A stretch of DNA of 64,000 nucleotides from Phoma sp. XZ068. Lineage: Eukaryota; Ascomycota; Dothideomycetes; Pleosporales; Didymellaceae. The number at the start of each line of letters is the position of its first letter. Within the stretch, counting starts at the first letter, position 1. This document shows, piece by piece, positions 41,124 to 53,531 of the stretch. The translations under genes were made by a program, and so were the position numbers. The stretch is from NCBI GenBank assembly GCA_004835665.1, contig RBKR01000011.1:868001-932000 (forward strand). Direction: 5' to 3'. The notes beneath the pieces were generated by a model. It searched no databases. It was not told the DNA's origin and worked only from the letters and a program-made list of their open reading frames with translations.

Positions 41124-42698
41124 TCAGAAAGCCAGCTCTGCTCCATCACCCTCGCTCCCAGGCCATAGCTTCCCCGCCTCTTCAGTCCCCAAATACACCA
41201 AGTACGGCACCCTAGCCAGCGGACCCTGCTCATGCGTACTGTCTCCACTATCCACGCTATTCCTCCTATGCCTATGCACTTCCCCCTTCAACACCCCCGG
41301 CTGACTCCAGCTCGTCCCCGGTGTACAACTAACACCCCACTCGCCATCCAACCACACCGACTGACCGACCTCGTACCAGGGAAAGTCCGCAGGCGGCCGC
41401 GGAATCCGATGGTGCTGGTCGTATACCCAAGGAATACAGTCCAGACTAATCGTATTAATACTCCTCCCTCTCGAAATCTCCGCTTCCAGACGCCTGACTC
41501 GTTCAGACGAAAGACATCGTTTCCGCAGCGCAAACTCGAACTTCGAAATAAACTCGCGCTCTATTTCAATCTGGTGCGTAGTCCGCGCCGTCCAGGCTTT
41601 CCAGACGGTGTTGCGGACGAGGTTGCCTGTTGCGCCGTCTTGCTGCGCGAGCGACCATTGCGCGAGAAATGGTGCGGTGCCGATGTGCATGATGAACCAA
41701 TTGAGCCACGAGCAGCCCTGCGCAATGTCGCTGATTATCGTCGGCCAGCTTGGACGCGGGATCGCCGTGTGCGAGGGCCAGCCTTGCGTGAAGTCCCACA
41801 CCGTTGTCTCGGGCTTGCTGTACGGGCGGAAGATGTGCACGAGGAGGCGCCAGAGGTAGACGTAGTCAAGTAGATCCTGGTCGGACAAGGTCTTCATATG
41901 TGCTAACCTCGCCCTTAGGATTTGTGACTCTTTGCGGCGGACTTCCGAGATAGGGTCTTTCAAGTCTTTCTGCTCCTCTGCGTGGCTGCCGTGCGAGTCG
42001 CGGCGGTGTTTTGTGTCGAAGATGTGCTTCATGCCGTGTTCTGTGCAGCCGGCGTATTGACACGAAACAGCCTGCCAGATGCGACTTGTTCGCACGCCGC
42101 CGCTGACCTTCCTGAATGCATTAGGTCTCTTCAATTCGGCATCACAGCTGGAATAGATTCTGGCCGAGATTAGATGGAACGACCTCAAAACCCGCCATCC
42201 GTTCGTGAGCCGCTGGCGCCAGTACGTCGCTTCGGTGCAGTCGCTTTCACTGGGTATGCCGTAGAGAAACCCAGAGTTGACGTAGGGATGCCGCCGAAGT
42301 TTGTCCTTATCGAGCGTGATACTGGCTAGTTGAGCTGGTATGAGATTGCGCAGCCAGTGTAATGTATATCCTTCCTCAGGCGATGACAGAAGTAAGTCGC
42401 AGTTGGGAAATGTTGCGCGTGCGGACGAAGGCGCAATGGTCTTGATATATGCTTGGATAACGGCGCAGAAAGAGGTACAAGTTAATCGTAAATTAAACAC
42501 TGTATCAATATCGCAGCTGGAGAATATGAAAATCAGAATGTCGTCTGGCAGATCGTGCATCCTGGTTCTCGAACGGTTGTTGCATGGGATCGTGTCGCTT
42601 TGGGAGGGTGTCGAATGTACGGCCAAATCCTTGGATGTGAGAACGAATTGGCTGTTTACAGCCAATCGTGACTTCGAATTATGCAGTCGTGTCTGCAT
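41124..42698 (-). CDS. F-box protein
   Basis: Single exon of 524 residues from ATG 42698; a second ATG at 42560 (MHDLPDDIL) directly opens the F-box and is an alternative start. The F-box reads LPDDILIFIFSSCDIDTVFNLRLTCTSF, a good Skp1-binding helix set. The rest is a long unannotated helical region rich in W and R with several Cys/His (CQYAGCTEHG). The C-terminus (VWLDGEWGVSCTPGTSW, RVPYLVYLGTEEAGKLWPGSEGD) resembles the beta-rich tail of other fungal F-box proteins. It would act as a substrate receptor of an SCF ubiquitin ligase; the substrate is unknown. The 3' end faces the Gly-rich gene at 120 bp. Confidence 0.82.
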   Translation of the reverse strand: MQTRLHNSKSRLAVNSQFVLTSKDLAVHSTPSQSDTIPCNNRSRTRMHDLPDDILIFIFSSCDIDTVFNLRLTCTSFCAVIQAYIKTIAPSSARATFPNCDLLLSSPEEGYTLHWLRNLIPAQLASITLDKDKLRRHPYVNSGFLYGIPSESDCTEATYWRQRLTNGWRVLRSFHLISARIYSSCDAELKRPNAFRKVSGGVRTSRIWQAVSCQYAGCTEHGMKHIFDTKHRRDSHGSHAEEQKDLKDPISEVRRKESQILRARLAHMKTLSDQDLLDYVYLWRLLVHIFRPYSKPETTVWDFTQGWPSHTAIPRPSWPTIISDIAQGCSWLNWFIMHIGTAPFLAQWSLAQQDGATGNLVRNTVWKAWTARTTHQIEIEREFISKFEFALRKRCLSSERVRRLEAEISRGRSINTISLDCIPWVYDQHHRIPRPPADFPWYEVGQSVWLDGEWGVSCTPGTSWSQPGVLKGEVHRHRRNSVDSGDSTHEQGPLARVPYLVYLGTEEAGKLWPGSEGDGAELAF

Positions 42699-43260
42699 TT
42701 TTTGTTGAGAATGGCAAGATGGATATTCGTGGTATCGTAATGGCAGCACGGCCGCGGACTGTACGAGGCGAGGTTTATCAGTAAACAAGAGAGGTCAAAA
42801 CAGACGCAAATCAGGTTGTATTCTTCAGATCTAAAGAAGTCAGTAATCATACAATAGCGTATGAGGTGATGTGTGTGCGGAGCATGGTTGGTTATCTTGG
42901 TTCAGTCTTGTGTTCAGTTGGCGAAATCTGGGCCTTTCAGCCCCCCGGTCACGCTAGTCAGGATGCAGCACCCATGCAGCAGATCAGCTGGGCTGCGACA
43001 CGAGAAGTCATGCCAAATCTTGGGGTAAGCCATGGTCCTGGCATGACGGACAAGCTATGTTTGGCGTTCTTGCCTCTCTTGACATCGGTTGCGATCGGAG
43101 AGCTCGGTTGCTCCATAACACGGAAATATGCTCCAGCAATTCACTATAGATGTGCGACGATTATTTGTAAAGGCACGAATGAATGAATTAAAAGGCTATC
43201 GTGGTATAGTGAATGATGAGCCAAATCTAGTAAAGACGAAAACCAACGATCGGGATATCT
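42699..43260. other. Intergenic region
   Basis: 562 bp containing the F-box gene promoter and the 3' flank of the sulfate permease. No coding exon or RNA gene recognised. Confidence 0.4.
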
Positions 43261-45734
43261 CTACGCCTGCTTCGTCGAAAGCTCCGCGTGACCAACGTGC
43301 TTCTCAGAGCTATCAGAGCTCACATGCGCCAACTTTTGCTCAATACCAGAGATTGCGCTCTCAACTGCGGCAGGAACATCGATGTGGAAGAAGGGCCTGT
43401 TCGATCCGTGAAGAGTGGAAACCTTGTTAGGGAAGCCCTTCTGTCCACCAACAGTCTGAATCTCGTCCTGAGCCTCGACGTCTCCGACCTTGGGGCTAGG
43501 TGTGTCCAGAGGTGCGTAGCTGTATACTGGGTTCCAGTGTTGGCGGGAAGCAAATCGCTCACGATCGATGTAGCCAAAGCCGGCAGTAGTCAAGGCACGC
43601 TTAGTCCAGCGGCTGTTAATCGCTGCGAAATGCCACTCAACGCTCTCGGGAGCCGCATAGCGGTCGAGCTGAGCGCGAACATCAATAAGACCCTGGACCG
43701 ATGTTACGTCGACGTTGTTGACAGCACTGAAATCCAGAATGATAGCGCGTAGGATGGGGCGGTTGTCGTCCACGTTCACATGCTGACCTCGTCGTGGGCC
43801 AGGGTCGTTCCAGGGACGATCGCCCAGCTTCGCATATCGGTCAAGTGTTGTAGGTCGGGCGATAGCTTGCGCATGCTTGACCAGTTCGTCCATATATCCC
43901 TGCTGGTTGAGGTATGTGTAACCCTCGCTGAAACGGAAGATCAGAATACCTGGGTAAGGAGACTCGATGTCGACGTTCGGATTTGTGCCATCTTGACGGT
44001 TAATAGGAACATAAGCTTCGCGGACAGAGTGCTCTGCCTTGGGAGCAAAGGCACCATCCTCCTTGCGAGCGATTGAATCCTGGGTGGCGCGGTATACGCG
44101 GACTTTGCCTAGCACCTGGCCGTGGGTGAAAAGCTGGCGCCACAGCAACAGCGCAAAAGAGGCTGCAATTGTGACGTAGATGCCGTTCTCGATGTTCGTG
44201 AAGATAGTCACAAATACACCGGCAAAGAAGATGACCACTTCCAAGGGCGAAGTCTCCCAGAATTGGTACACAACGTTGGGTGGCGTGATAAGATCACCAA
44301 CTGCGTGGATGATGATGGCCGACAAACTTGCCATAGGAATGTAGAAGAACATAGCTGTCAGGGCGTACAAAGCCAAGAGAACAATGATGGCAGTAAAGAT
44401 ACCAGCGAGAGGAGTACGAACACCAGCCTTAGACTTGATGGCGGTACGCGAGAAGGAACCAGTAGCTGGGTAAGCACCCAGGAAAGGTCCAAGCACATTC
44501 GTGAAACCGACAGCTACAAGCTCCTGAGATGGGTTGATGACGTAGTTGTTGATGCGACCGAACGACTTTGAGATGGCAATGTGTTCGAGGATCAGGACAA
44601 TGATCGTGACAGGGATATCGGGAGCAATAGCGGACAAGAGCTCGGTATTCATGACTGGGGCGCCTGCATGTTGGAAACCACGGGGCACCCTGCCCAGGAG
44701 CTTGAACTTGGCCTTCTTCGCGTCCTTGACGTGGCGATTGACAACGTAGCTGATCATAATGTAAAGGAGGATGACAAAGGCCATGCGGAGAGTGTTGATC
44801 TAGGGTGCGTTAGCGACTACCGACTCGGCAGATAAACGAAAACTTACAAAGAACCAGAGCTTCTTCTTGGAGGGCTGCTTCTTCGCCATGAAGTTGCAGA
44901 AGGATCGAATGATATAGAGCATGGCCAGAGCGCTCAAGCCCATTGCCGCGTCCAGCTTCGTTCGTGGAAGGCCTTTAAGGGTATCGATGATAACGAGGTA
45001 GGTTGGGCCACGGTTGTTGACACCAGTAATACCCATGAGCGCCGGTACCTGACCAGCTCCAATACTGATAGCTGCACCGGTCATGAACGAAGTGATGGCG
45101 ACCAAAGGAATCAGCTCAACAATGCGACCGAGGCGGACAAGACCGATGAAAAGCAACACGGAGCCAGCAATGACCGAAAGAGCCCTCGCGATATCGACAG
45201 GCTGCATCTCGGGGTGTTGTTTCCGCACTTTGACGACAATGTTTCCAACGATCGTAGACATCACGGCAACCGTACCGATCGTGATGTCCTTAGATGTTGC
45301 GAATGCCCAGTAGAGGATGAAGCCGACGAAGCTGGTGTACAGACCATACTCAGCCGGCAGCTGTGCCAGCAAGGCGTACGCCATACCCTGAGGAATGACG
45401 ACGAAGCCAACCGTTACACCTGTGATGTGTTACTCCTTGGTCTCAAGATCGTTCATTGGTGTATCTTACCAGCAATAACATCGCCGAAGAGCCATGTCAG
45501 GTTGTAATGGAAGATCCAGTCGAGGAAGGGAAACAAGCTGCGGATGTAGCGCTTGAATCCTGTGAACGACGGTTTGAACCTCGAAAGGTACTCAATAGCA
45601 GTAGGCTCTCGCTCGACGTACGAGTCGACTGAAGATATTGATGATGCACCCGAGTTCTCAAGGGGGTCTACTTCTTTGCGGTAGTCAACGTCGATACCAA
45701 GAACCTTAGCCACGCCGCGCCCAGCTGATGCCAT
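43261..45734 (-). CDS. SulP sulfate permease with C-terminal STAS domain (SUL1/SUL2-like)
   Basis: Three exons: 45734-45470, 45419-44848, 44799-43261 (791 residues), introns of 50 and 48 bp in phase. The cytosolic N-terminus leads to LFGDVIAG-VTVGFVVIPQGMAYALLAQLPAEYGLYTSF, the SulP signature. The membrane domain includes TSFMTGAAISIGAGQVPALMG and later NYVINPSQELVAVGFTNVLGPFLGAYPATGSFSRTAI. The C-terminal STAS domain contains ILDFSAVNNVDVTSVQGL. Length agrees with fungal high-affinity sulfate permeases (about 800-850). It is a plasma-membrane sulfate/proton symporter feeding cysteine and methionine synthesis. Fungal orthologues are controlled by sulfur-limitation regulators, but no such site was identified here. 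High C-ending codon use suggests strong expression. Confidence 0.94.
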
Positions 45735-48619
45735 GTTGGCGATATGTCGTTATCTCGTGGCAACGACGAGGTTTCTTGTCCAATGCTTGGTCGTGATAAG
45801 GCGAAGTGAAGAGACCACACGTGGGTTAGTCTGTGGTTGAGAAAGTCCGGGACAACCTTCTGGGCTGTTAAGCTTGTCCAGGGATGTTTATTAGAAGCCT
45901 GTGTGAGGATAGGTGTACCCTTATACTGATCGGAGAGGAGACAGCTGCCCGGAGATCTCTGATGTACCCGTCGAAAGAGACTGCAAGGTTCCAGATCCAC
46001 GCCGGAGGTTAACGCCTCATGCGCTATGGTCTAATGTGTCCAAGAAGTCGGCGCACGTCGAAGCGGCCTTTCTGACTTGGCGTGGGAGAATAGCAAAAGG
46101 AAAAAGATTCTGTTCAATCACATCTCACAGGTGATAATGACGTGCTTCAAGCGTACGGGATCTTTGGGCTGAGGGCACGCGGAAGACAAGACATTGGGAA
46201 GCCTGGGCTAGGCATGGCGCTGAGCTTGTGAAGTCTGGGCTGAGGAACAGCCGAAACGGTCTTGGTAGGCATCGATAAATTGCATGCGGGATCCCAGAAG
46301 ATTGGTTGGCTAGTTGGATAGCTCGCTGTATCTTCCTACCGTACCTGAAATGTAGAATTGTAGAACAACGTCCAAAGACATGGTTTTTGGTGTTGCAATT
46401 CCCCAGATTTTGCACAATCGCACTAATGGGCATCCACAGTAGAACGTACCCGCACGCAGTTGCGGTGGTCTTTGCTACTGCAAGCGCATGGCGAGGTTGG
46501 GAGATCGCAATTATGCCATGAAATGGCGACATCAGTTCGTCGACTTGGCGCCCAATGAAACGGCTAGAACGCCCACACCCGCATGTACGCTAGCAGTAAT
46601 GCGCCCGAAGTTCGACATTGGAGGACACGGAACGTCGCTCATCCCACAGGCAAAGGTAATAACTCGCCCGAAGTCTTGGAATAATAGAACCATTTCTCCG
46701 TGGGATGGCGAGCTTCAAGATGAGATATCCTCATGATTGAAGGAACAATAGGTGCTGCGACCCCAAATTGGCTTGTGGACCGATGACAAGCACGCCGAGT
46801 GATTGCAAGAACAGTTCCATTTTACTTCAGACTGGCCGGCGAATCTCACTGACCAAAGTCATATCGACAGAATGACTGATAGTCGGCATGAATGCCCCAT
46901 GCTTGCTTTTGGCATCCTCGTGCTGCTCTGATCACGAATCGCTTGACCCTGCCTAATGAACAGCCCAAATCCGCTCGCCAGTAACCCATGCAGTCTATCA
47001 CAAGGCAGAGAGCTGAGCTCTGAGAATCATTTGATGCTCAATAAGGCGATGGAGGCATGTGTCGCTATCCATGTAGGGGATCGTCTAGCCGCAAGCCTGG
47101 CAACCGGCGCAGCAGACCGCACCACATATAGCGCTTGTCCCTGCAGTAAGGCCGGCCGTAGAGTTGCACTGGCATCTTCTGGTGTCTGGAACCACATGTC
47201 AATAAAGTGGAGGCGTTCCGAGGCTCATAGGCGTGTCTGGCTCAGGGACTCCAGCTCAAACTGGATGCGATCATGGCACCCCATACCGCCACCATGCCGG
47301 TCGATCACTGCAGCGGGAGCGCCGGTAGCGCGGGTCGTGGGTTTCGCATGAAAGGGTTCAGGGCTGGAGCGATGTCGACAGCTGCGGATCTTGCGATGAG
47401 AGCTGATTATCCTGGCGCCGGTTGCGGACTGTGGTTTGGACTCGATGGACAGACTTTCGTGTGGCGCTCTGGAAAGAGATGATCATTTCAGATACGGTGA
47501 GAATGCTCTAAGTTGTGAATGTCGCAAGTGAGGTGCAAAACTGCGTGATCCTTAGAGTTCAGTCATGCACGGTCATTCATTAGAAGGCGCAACAGGTCGA
47601 AGATATGACTGGTGTGGTTCATCCACACAGTGTACCGCTTGCAGCGAGATCGTAGTGAAGATCTGGAGTACGAATGGCGAGAAGGTTGATGATTTCGTAA
47701 GTTGAGGATTGAAGTCTCGCGAGCTATCTAAGGAAGACGTTCTCTCAATTTGCGGCAACAAGGCTTGGCAATATACGTCATGATGTATATATCCACAGCA
47801 CATTGCAAACCTCTCTTCTACACTCCACAGACATTTATGACTGTAATGAGATTTGTATATCAACTTCTCGAGAACCACTCAAAGCAAATTGCAAGCGACT
47901 GTTGTGCATTCACCCAATTCAAAGCAGCTGACTGACTGGCCAATTCCACGCTGGGTTTCGACGGCACATTGACAGCTGCCCCCCCCCCCCCTGAAGTGCC
48001 CATCTCAAGGATTTAGGCTCTTACGCAATATCTTTTAGATGACTGTGTTTGTAGGGTAATGCGATGGATCCTCGAAAATAAACATCTTCGGTCCAGTGCG
48101 CTGACGATGCTGTCGGGTCGGTCTAAAAGCGACGCAAATGCTGATCGAAACAATCGCTGAGAGACATTCGAACAGACAATGTTAAAGGTACCATGGATTT
48201 TAACTTTACAGCTTTTTCCTTAACCAACTTCCGCTATACGAAACTTCACCTTTGCTGAAGTCATCGCTGATCAATACACGAATCACCTATTTTATCAAGC
48301 CACAGCATCAACCACGTACGACAGGAATATGTCATCAACTTAGCAATTTCTGAGGGAGCTTGTACTGTTGTAGGATTTTGTCTCTTTATAATTTGTTGGA
48401 TTGTAGCGCCTTTCGTAGTGTACCGCGCTGGAGTAAATGAGTTGGGTGCTCCAATTCAAGACAAGATAGTAACACAAGCTTCTTCGAATTGTTATGGTTC
48501 TTCGAACGCTTAGGGTGGGCCGTTGACTAGCTCCAGGAATGGTCCAAGAAGCGGGGTCGAGGCGGAAAGGTGACATATATCGGCTTTACAGAGGATCCGA
48601 GAGTAAGCTGACGGAGCTA
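45735..48619. other. Gene-poor region with a poly-C tract
   Basis: About 2.9 kb with frames up to about 135 codons and no recognisable protein. The left end is the sulfate permease promoter. A run of 13 C lies at 47979-47991. From about 48180 the sequence becomes AT-richer up to the amidohydrolase promoter. Could contain an untranslated transcript or a fully decayed gene. Confidence 0.4.
47979..47991 (+). repeat. Poly-C homopolymer (13 C)
   Basis: Thirteen consecutive C residues in intergenic DNA. One of two long C runs in the window; such runs are prone to length change and sequencing error. Confidence 0.9.
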
Positions 48620-48625
48620 TAAAGA
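48620..48625 (+). promoter_or_regulatory. TATA box of the amidohydrolase gene
   Basis: TATAAA about 70 bp before the ATG at 48691. Confidence 0.55.
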
Positions 48626-48690
48626 CAATAGAAACATGAGCGCAGTAGCAACGACCAGTCTGTACAATAACACGGACACAACAGATAAAA

Positions 48691-50252
48691 ATGCCTACTA
48701 CGAAATTGTTGCTCAAGAATGGTGTAGTCCTCGCTCACGATGCCGATAATCATGTGTTTCCTACCCAGACCAATATCTTAATCGAGAATGGGAAGATTGC
48801 AAGGATTGGATCGGACATCGAAGAAACAGACGGTACTGAAACTATTGACTGTACTGACAAGATCATCAGCCCTGGATTCGTAGACACGCATCATCATGGC
48901 TGGCAGACACAACTCAAAGGCCGCCATGCCAATGAACAGCTGCTAGAGTACATGGTGACTGGTAAACCTGAGCTGATAATTCGCACCACATCTTGCTAAG
49001 TTCTACAGGTAATTTTCAGTCATACCAATTCTCACCAGAGGATATCTTCTATGGCCAGCTTGCAGGTATGCTGGAAGGTATTGCAGCAGGCACGACTACC
49101 GTGGTTGATCATGCGCATCTGACGTGCTCGCCCGAGCATGCCAGGCTTGGAGTTGCTGCTACTGTAACGTCTGGAATACGGTCTGTGTTCTGTTATACGC
49201 CCATCACGCGCGTAAAGAAGTTCAATCCAATGACCCTCCACCCCAATCCATTCGAAGACTGGGTCATGGAAACGTTCCATGAGCTTGCAGGAAAAGGACC
49301 ATTCGGCGCAGGACGTGTCACGTTGGGTTTTGCATTTGATCTCTTCTTTCTGCCGCCCGAAATGATTAAGGGGCTTTTCGCTCAGGTCAAAGCAAAGGGC
49401 GTGAAGACTATAACCTGTCACGGCTCAGTGAGCTTAGGCAATGTCGTGCAGAGCTTGAAGGATCTTGATCTCCTCGACGAAACCATCCTCATTTCCCACG
49501 GTGGTGTGATCAAAGCTGCTGACGCCGAGTCCATCAAGAAAGCAGGCGCTCATCTCAGCTCGACACCTAGTTCTGAGCTTCAAATGGCGATAGGACGGCC
49601 CTATTGTTTTGATGCAGCTTTCATGGACGGAGGCTGGACGGGCGACTCTGTTGGTTTACAAGACAATGCGAGTCTCGGAGTCGATTGCCATACTATCACG
49701 GGCGGTTCGATTCTCACAGAAGCACGGATCGGCCTGCAAAACGCAAGACATACATTCAACGAATACCACGTGAAGCAAGGCAAGCTGCCACGCACGATAC
49801 CGGAGAATCTGAGCGTTGAGGCAGCGTTCAACCTGGCCACTATCAAGGGTGCTGAAGCAGTAAACATGAGCAGAGACATCGGTCGTATCGCCGAGGGTTT
49901 CAAGGCCGATCTTGTCGTGTTTGACGCGTTGAGCCCAAGTATGGTGGCTGCCGCTCAGCACGATCCAGTCGCAGCTATTATCCTTCATTCAAACCCTGCC
50001 GATATCGACACAGTCATCGTTGACGGAGTCATCAGGAAGAGAGCTGGCAAATTACTCGCTGTCGCAACTGATGACGCAGCGCGAGAAATTGCGGGCGACA
50101 ATGTCCTAGATTGGAAGACAGTGGCTAAAAGAGTTGTCAGTAGCAGAGCCAGGATGCAGAAAGAGATGGATAGAATTGATTTCGATCAAGCATACGGCGC
50201 ACTTCTTAAGCTCTTTCACGTAGACGAGGCGCGTTTTGTTGACGTGAACTAG
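48691..50252 (+). CDS. Amidohydrolase family protein (guanine deaminase/TrzN-like cytosine-deaminase branch)
   Basis: Two exons, 48691-48961 and 49009-50252, across a 47-bp GTAAAC...CAG intron (504 residues). It opens with a small beta domain (LLLKNGVVLAHD, ILIENGKIARIG) and the metal site FVDTHHHGW (H67 and H69 as the HxH pair). Later come ITCHGSVSLG, ILISHGGVIKAAD and GVDCHTITGG, supplying the further His and Asp ligands of a mononuclear zinc or iron centre. The C-terminus returns to the beta domain (IGRIAEGFKADLVVFD). These enzymes hydrolyse C-N or C-Cl bonds in purines, triazines and related rings. The substrate is unknown. A convergent MFS exporter lies 232 bp away. Confidence 0.9.
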
Positions 50253-50484
50253 TGGAACTGAGAAGGATGCCTTTATTGGCAGTCGTATTCCAGACGAAGT
50301 CGAGTTGAAGTAATCATAGAGTATAAGAAACTTTTCAGTCGCATCTATTTTAGATTAGAGCGATATTTCTTGGCTTTCAGCGTTACTGGAAACCTCGCTA
50401 GAGACTTCCGAACTTGGCGCCCATAGTATGAGTGGTAGCTGCTAGGCCCAGGTTCTGCTTTAATATTAAAACTTGACTATACCC

Positions 50485-52087
50485 TCATCGGGATTGCCTC
50501 TGTTTCCATATCCACCCTCCTAGCCACAGGCAAGCCGGTACAGCTGTGACAGCTGAGAGTATCCCTAAAACCAGCGCCATAGTCGACCAACCTTTGTCTT
50601 CGACAATGAAGCCTGCCAACAATGGTCCAACCATGCACCCACCAGCGAATGCCATGTTGAACAGACCATAAGCCTGTGCATATGCGCCTCCTGGTCCAAA
50701 TCCAGCACGACCACTTGCAAGCATATTCTTTTCCTTTGCTGCGACGATACCAGATATCTCCGCCATGATCGCTGGGAAGGTGAGTGCGAGGAATAACCCT
50801 GTGAGTGCAAGCAGGGCGCAGAGAATGACCTTGTCGTTCATCGTGTTCTCATCGACGAAGCGCAGACAAATCAGAGGAGGACATGCACCGAGAAACCCTA
50901 GGGTGGCGATGTATCGTCCACCATACTTATCGCTGTACCACCCAAAAGCTGGCGCGAGAAAGCTTGGAATTACAATCGGTAGAAAAAGGAGTGCAGCACC
51001 GGTAGCCGTCCACCCAAATAGGCTAGCAGCGCGTATCGTGAGTACGGAGTCAAAGGATGTTATAAGTGCAGCCTGGATGAGAGCGCAGAAGAGTGCGGCT
51101 AGAAGTCGGCGTGAATATAATAGAGCTAGAACGGGTGGAAGGCGGTCGCGCCGGCGGTCTCGTAGATCTGTGCCTTGAGGTAGATCGGGCGCTGCTGATT
51201 GTCCGGACGTGATGGCTTTTTCTGTGTCGGTCGTTTCATTTTGAGTCCGCGCAGGTACACTGGTGGATGAGTCTGCTTCTTTTGCTTGAACATCAGGGAC
51301 TGGATCCCATCTGATGGCTACCTTTTTCTCCACAAGCAACAATCGAAGTATAATGTCCAGGCCGATTAAGCCGTACGCCATGCCGAAAACAGCATCATAG
51401 CCTGCCCTGTCAAACACAACGCCTCCCAGTAAAGGCGCAATGAGGATACCTAAGGACATTCCCAGGCTGACCCATCCCATGGCTTGTGCAAGATTCTCTT
51501 GAGGTACAGTATCAGCCAGCAAAGCGAGACCAATTACCCACCTATTCATGGTGAGCTAAATCAGCTTGTTTGATCAAGATCAACTTACACTACGGCTGCA
51601 GAGGCACCTTGCAGAACCCTTCCTGCGACAAGGATACCTGTCGAACTGCCAACTTGAAGAAGCACAGTCGAGGCTAACAATGCAAGCAAGCCAAGCAGAA
51701 GTGGAGATCGGCGAGACGACCCTCTATCTGCAAGCCAACCACAAACAGGGGAGAAGGCAAGAAGTGATGCTCCGTAGATAGCAACTAATACAGAAACCCA
51801 GTACTGTACCCTGTCTTCCTCGACATGACTCTGACTTTGCAAGGCAAATGGGATGACAGGAACAATAACTCCGTACAAGAACATGTCCTGGCCAAGTCAG
51901 TTTCTTTGCCCACAGACCAAGACTTCAGTAGGAGTTCAAATTGGCTTACAGTAAATACAGCCAAGGCCACGGTTCCAATGATAAAGCCATCCGAGCTTCT
52001 GAATTTCAGCATAGCCGGCGGCTTTTCGCCATGTTGCGTCAGAATCGTCAACCATCTCGGTCGTGCCATATTTCCTAGGTCTGGCAT
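50485..52087 (-). CDS. MFS transporter, drug:proton antiporter type (VMAT/DHA-like)
   Basis: Three exons: 52087-51950, 51887-51589, 51541-50485 (497 residues), introns of 62 and 47 bp in phase. The first exon supplies the N-terminus and first helix (SSDGFIIGTVALAVFT-DMFLYGVIVPVIPFAL). Motif A-like GWLADRGSSRRSPLLLG and GRVLQGASAAVVWVIGLALLADTVP follow, as in MFS multidrug or vesicular amine carriers. A charged loop of about 70 residues separates two six-helix halves; the second contains FGWYSDKYGGRYIA. It probably exports small organic molecules from cytosol or into vacuoles. It is tail-to-tail with the amidohydrolase, hinting at a shared substrate, without proof. Confidence 0.88.
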
Positions 52088-52564
52088 AGAATTATTAAGA
52101 AACTAGAAGCATCACGATTGAGAATTTCTTCAATACCGATCCTTGTGATGGAACAGTAGACAATGACAACATCGAAAGACTCAAATGATCCGCCACGCCA
52201 AGGGGAGTCCGTCCGCGGACGCCGATCGCTTGTCAAGCCCCACACGTTCTGTTTCGCTAATGGAACATCATGTCCTCTCGAGCATAGCAGCGCACCGCAT
52301 GCACAAAAGAGAGAAGAGATAGAAAATGGTCATGATGCCGTTGTTCATATATTGTATTGAGATTGATTCGATCGTTGGTGTGCGCCAGGCACAGAACAGT
52401 CTCCGCATTCAAGCGAGGAGCGACCCTTCGCCACGTCTTCCATCACACCTTCACTAACATCACGGAAGTTGTCACTACCGCAATCCTAGCTCTTACAGTT
52501 CTGGCCACGCGTATTTTCATGCAGTCAGTTCCAATATCTATTTCGTATGAGACCTGTTCCTCCA
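52088..52564. other. Intergenic region, MFS promoter and GH45 3' flank
   Basis: 477 bp. No TATA box or coding exon found; short frames only. Confidence 0.4.
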
Positions 52565-53531
52565 CTAGTTCGATCTAGGTGCCGGGCAAGACCGGTTGGG
52601 TGAGGGCTTCTTGGGCGAGGGCTCCTTGGGTGAGGGCTGGTTGGGTGCGGGCGCGGGCTGGCTGGGTGCAGATGAGGACTGGTTGGGTGTAGACTGGTTA
52701 GGTGTAGACTGGTTAGGTGTGGACTGGTTAGGTGTGGACTGGTTAGGCGTGGACTCGTCGGATGAGGGCTCGTCAGCGGAGGACAGGCCTGCTGAGGAAT
52801 TCCTCTTGCAACCAGTCCTGTTCGTTAAGGCTGCTGGGCAGGCGACCTCTTTGAACGAGACGTCTGGGTTGTCTGCGTTCTTGAACCAGTCGAACCTCCA
52901 GTAGCAACCAGGCTTTAACTTCTCCGGGAACGCGTCGCACTCAGACCTCTGAGAGATACCTCCGTATTGTTGACCCCAGCCGGAGGATGGAGCTCCAAAC
53001 TGAGCGGTGCAACCGTTGAAGATTCCAACACCACCTCCAGGCATTTGCAAGTCGAAGTGGTTGTCACCAAGGTCGCCACCGGTGTTGGTCGCCTGTACGA
53101 TCATCTTCTTGCCACTGACCGGTCCAGATGTAAAGGTCAACCTGAAATGAACAGTTAGTGGTAAGCTGCGGCTAACTTTTTGATTCGACTTACTCGTAGC
53201 AGGCACAGCACCAAGATGATTCACTTCCACCTGCAAGCTTGACTGCAGCGAAGCCGTATGCAAGGTTGTCATTCACCCCCCATGGGTTCTGATCTGTGCA
53301 CATGAAGGCACCTCCACCATTGCATCCGCTCTGGGCTGCCATATCGGCAAGAGGGTTGTCGCTCTTGTCACAGCTCTTGACAGGCGCGCTCACGGCAGCC
53401 TTACCGGTCCAACCGCATGATGGCTTACAGCAGTCCCAGTATCTGGTGGTCTTTCCGGTCTTGGTCTGGGCCTCGACGAGGGAGGCGCCAATTGCCAGAG
53501 TGACAACAGCGAGCTGTTGATGAAAGAGCAT
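52565..53531 (-). CDS. Secreted GH45 endoglucanase with Ser/Thr/Pro repeat tail
   Basis: Two exons, 53531-53194 and 53141-52565, with a 52-bp intron (304 residues). A signal peptide (to about residue 21, SLVEAQ) precedes the family signature TRYWDCCKPSC. Catalytic nucleophile/base Asp candidates are D33 and D143 in HFDLQMPGGGVGIFNGC, matching the two Asp of GH45 enzymes, and at least a dozen Cys suggest the usual disulfide-rich fold. The enzyme cleaves internal beta-1,4-glucosidic bonds in cellulose. The C-terminus is a linker of tandem STPNQ units, then Lys/Pro repeats, without the CBM1 found in many relatives; it stops at a short Cys-containing end. A TATA box lies 80 bp upstream. Confidence 0.93.
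52681..52755 (+). repeat. 15-bp coding minisatellite in the GH45 linker
   Basis: Five tandem 15-bp units, the plus-strand unit being GGTTAGGTGTRGACT with single-base variants. They encode STPNQ on the minus strand. Unit number should vary between strains. Confidence 0.9.
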
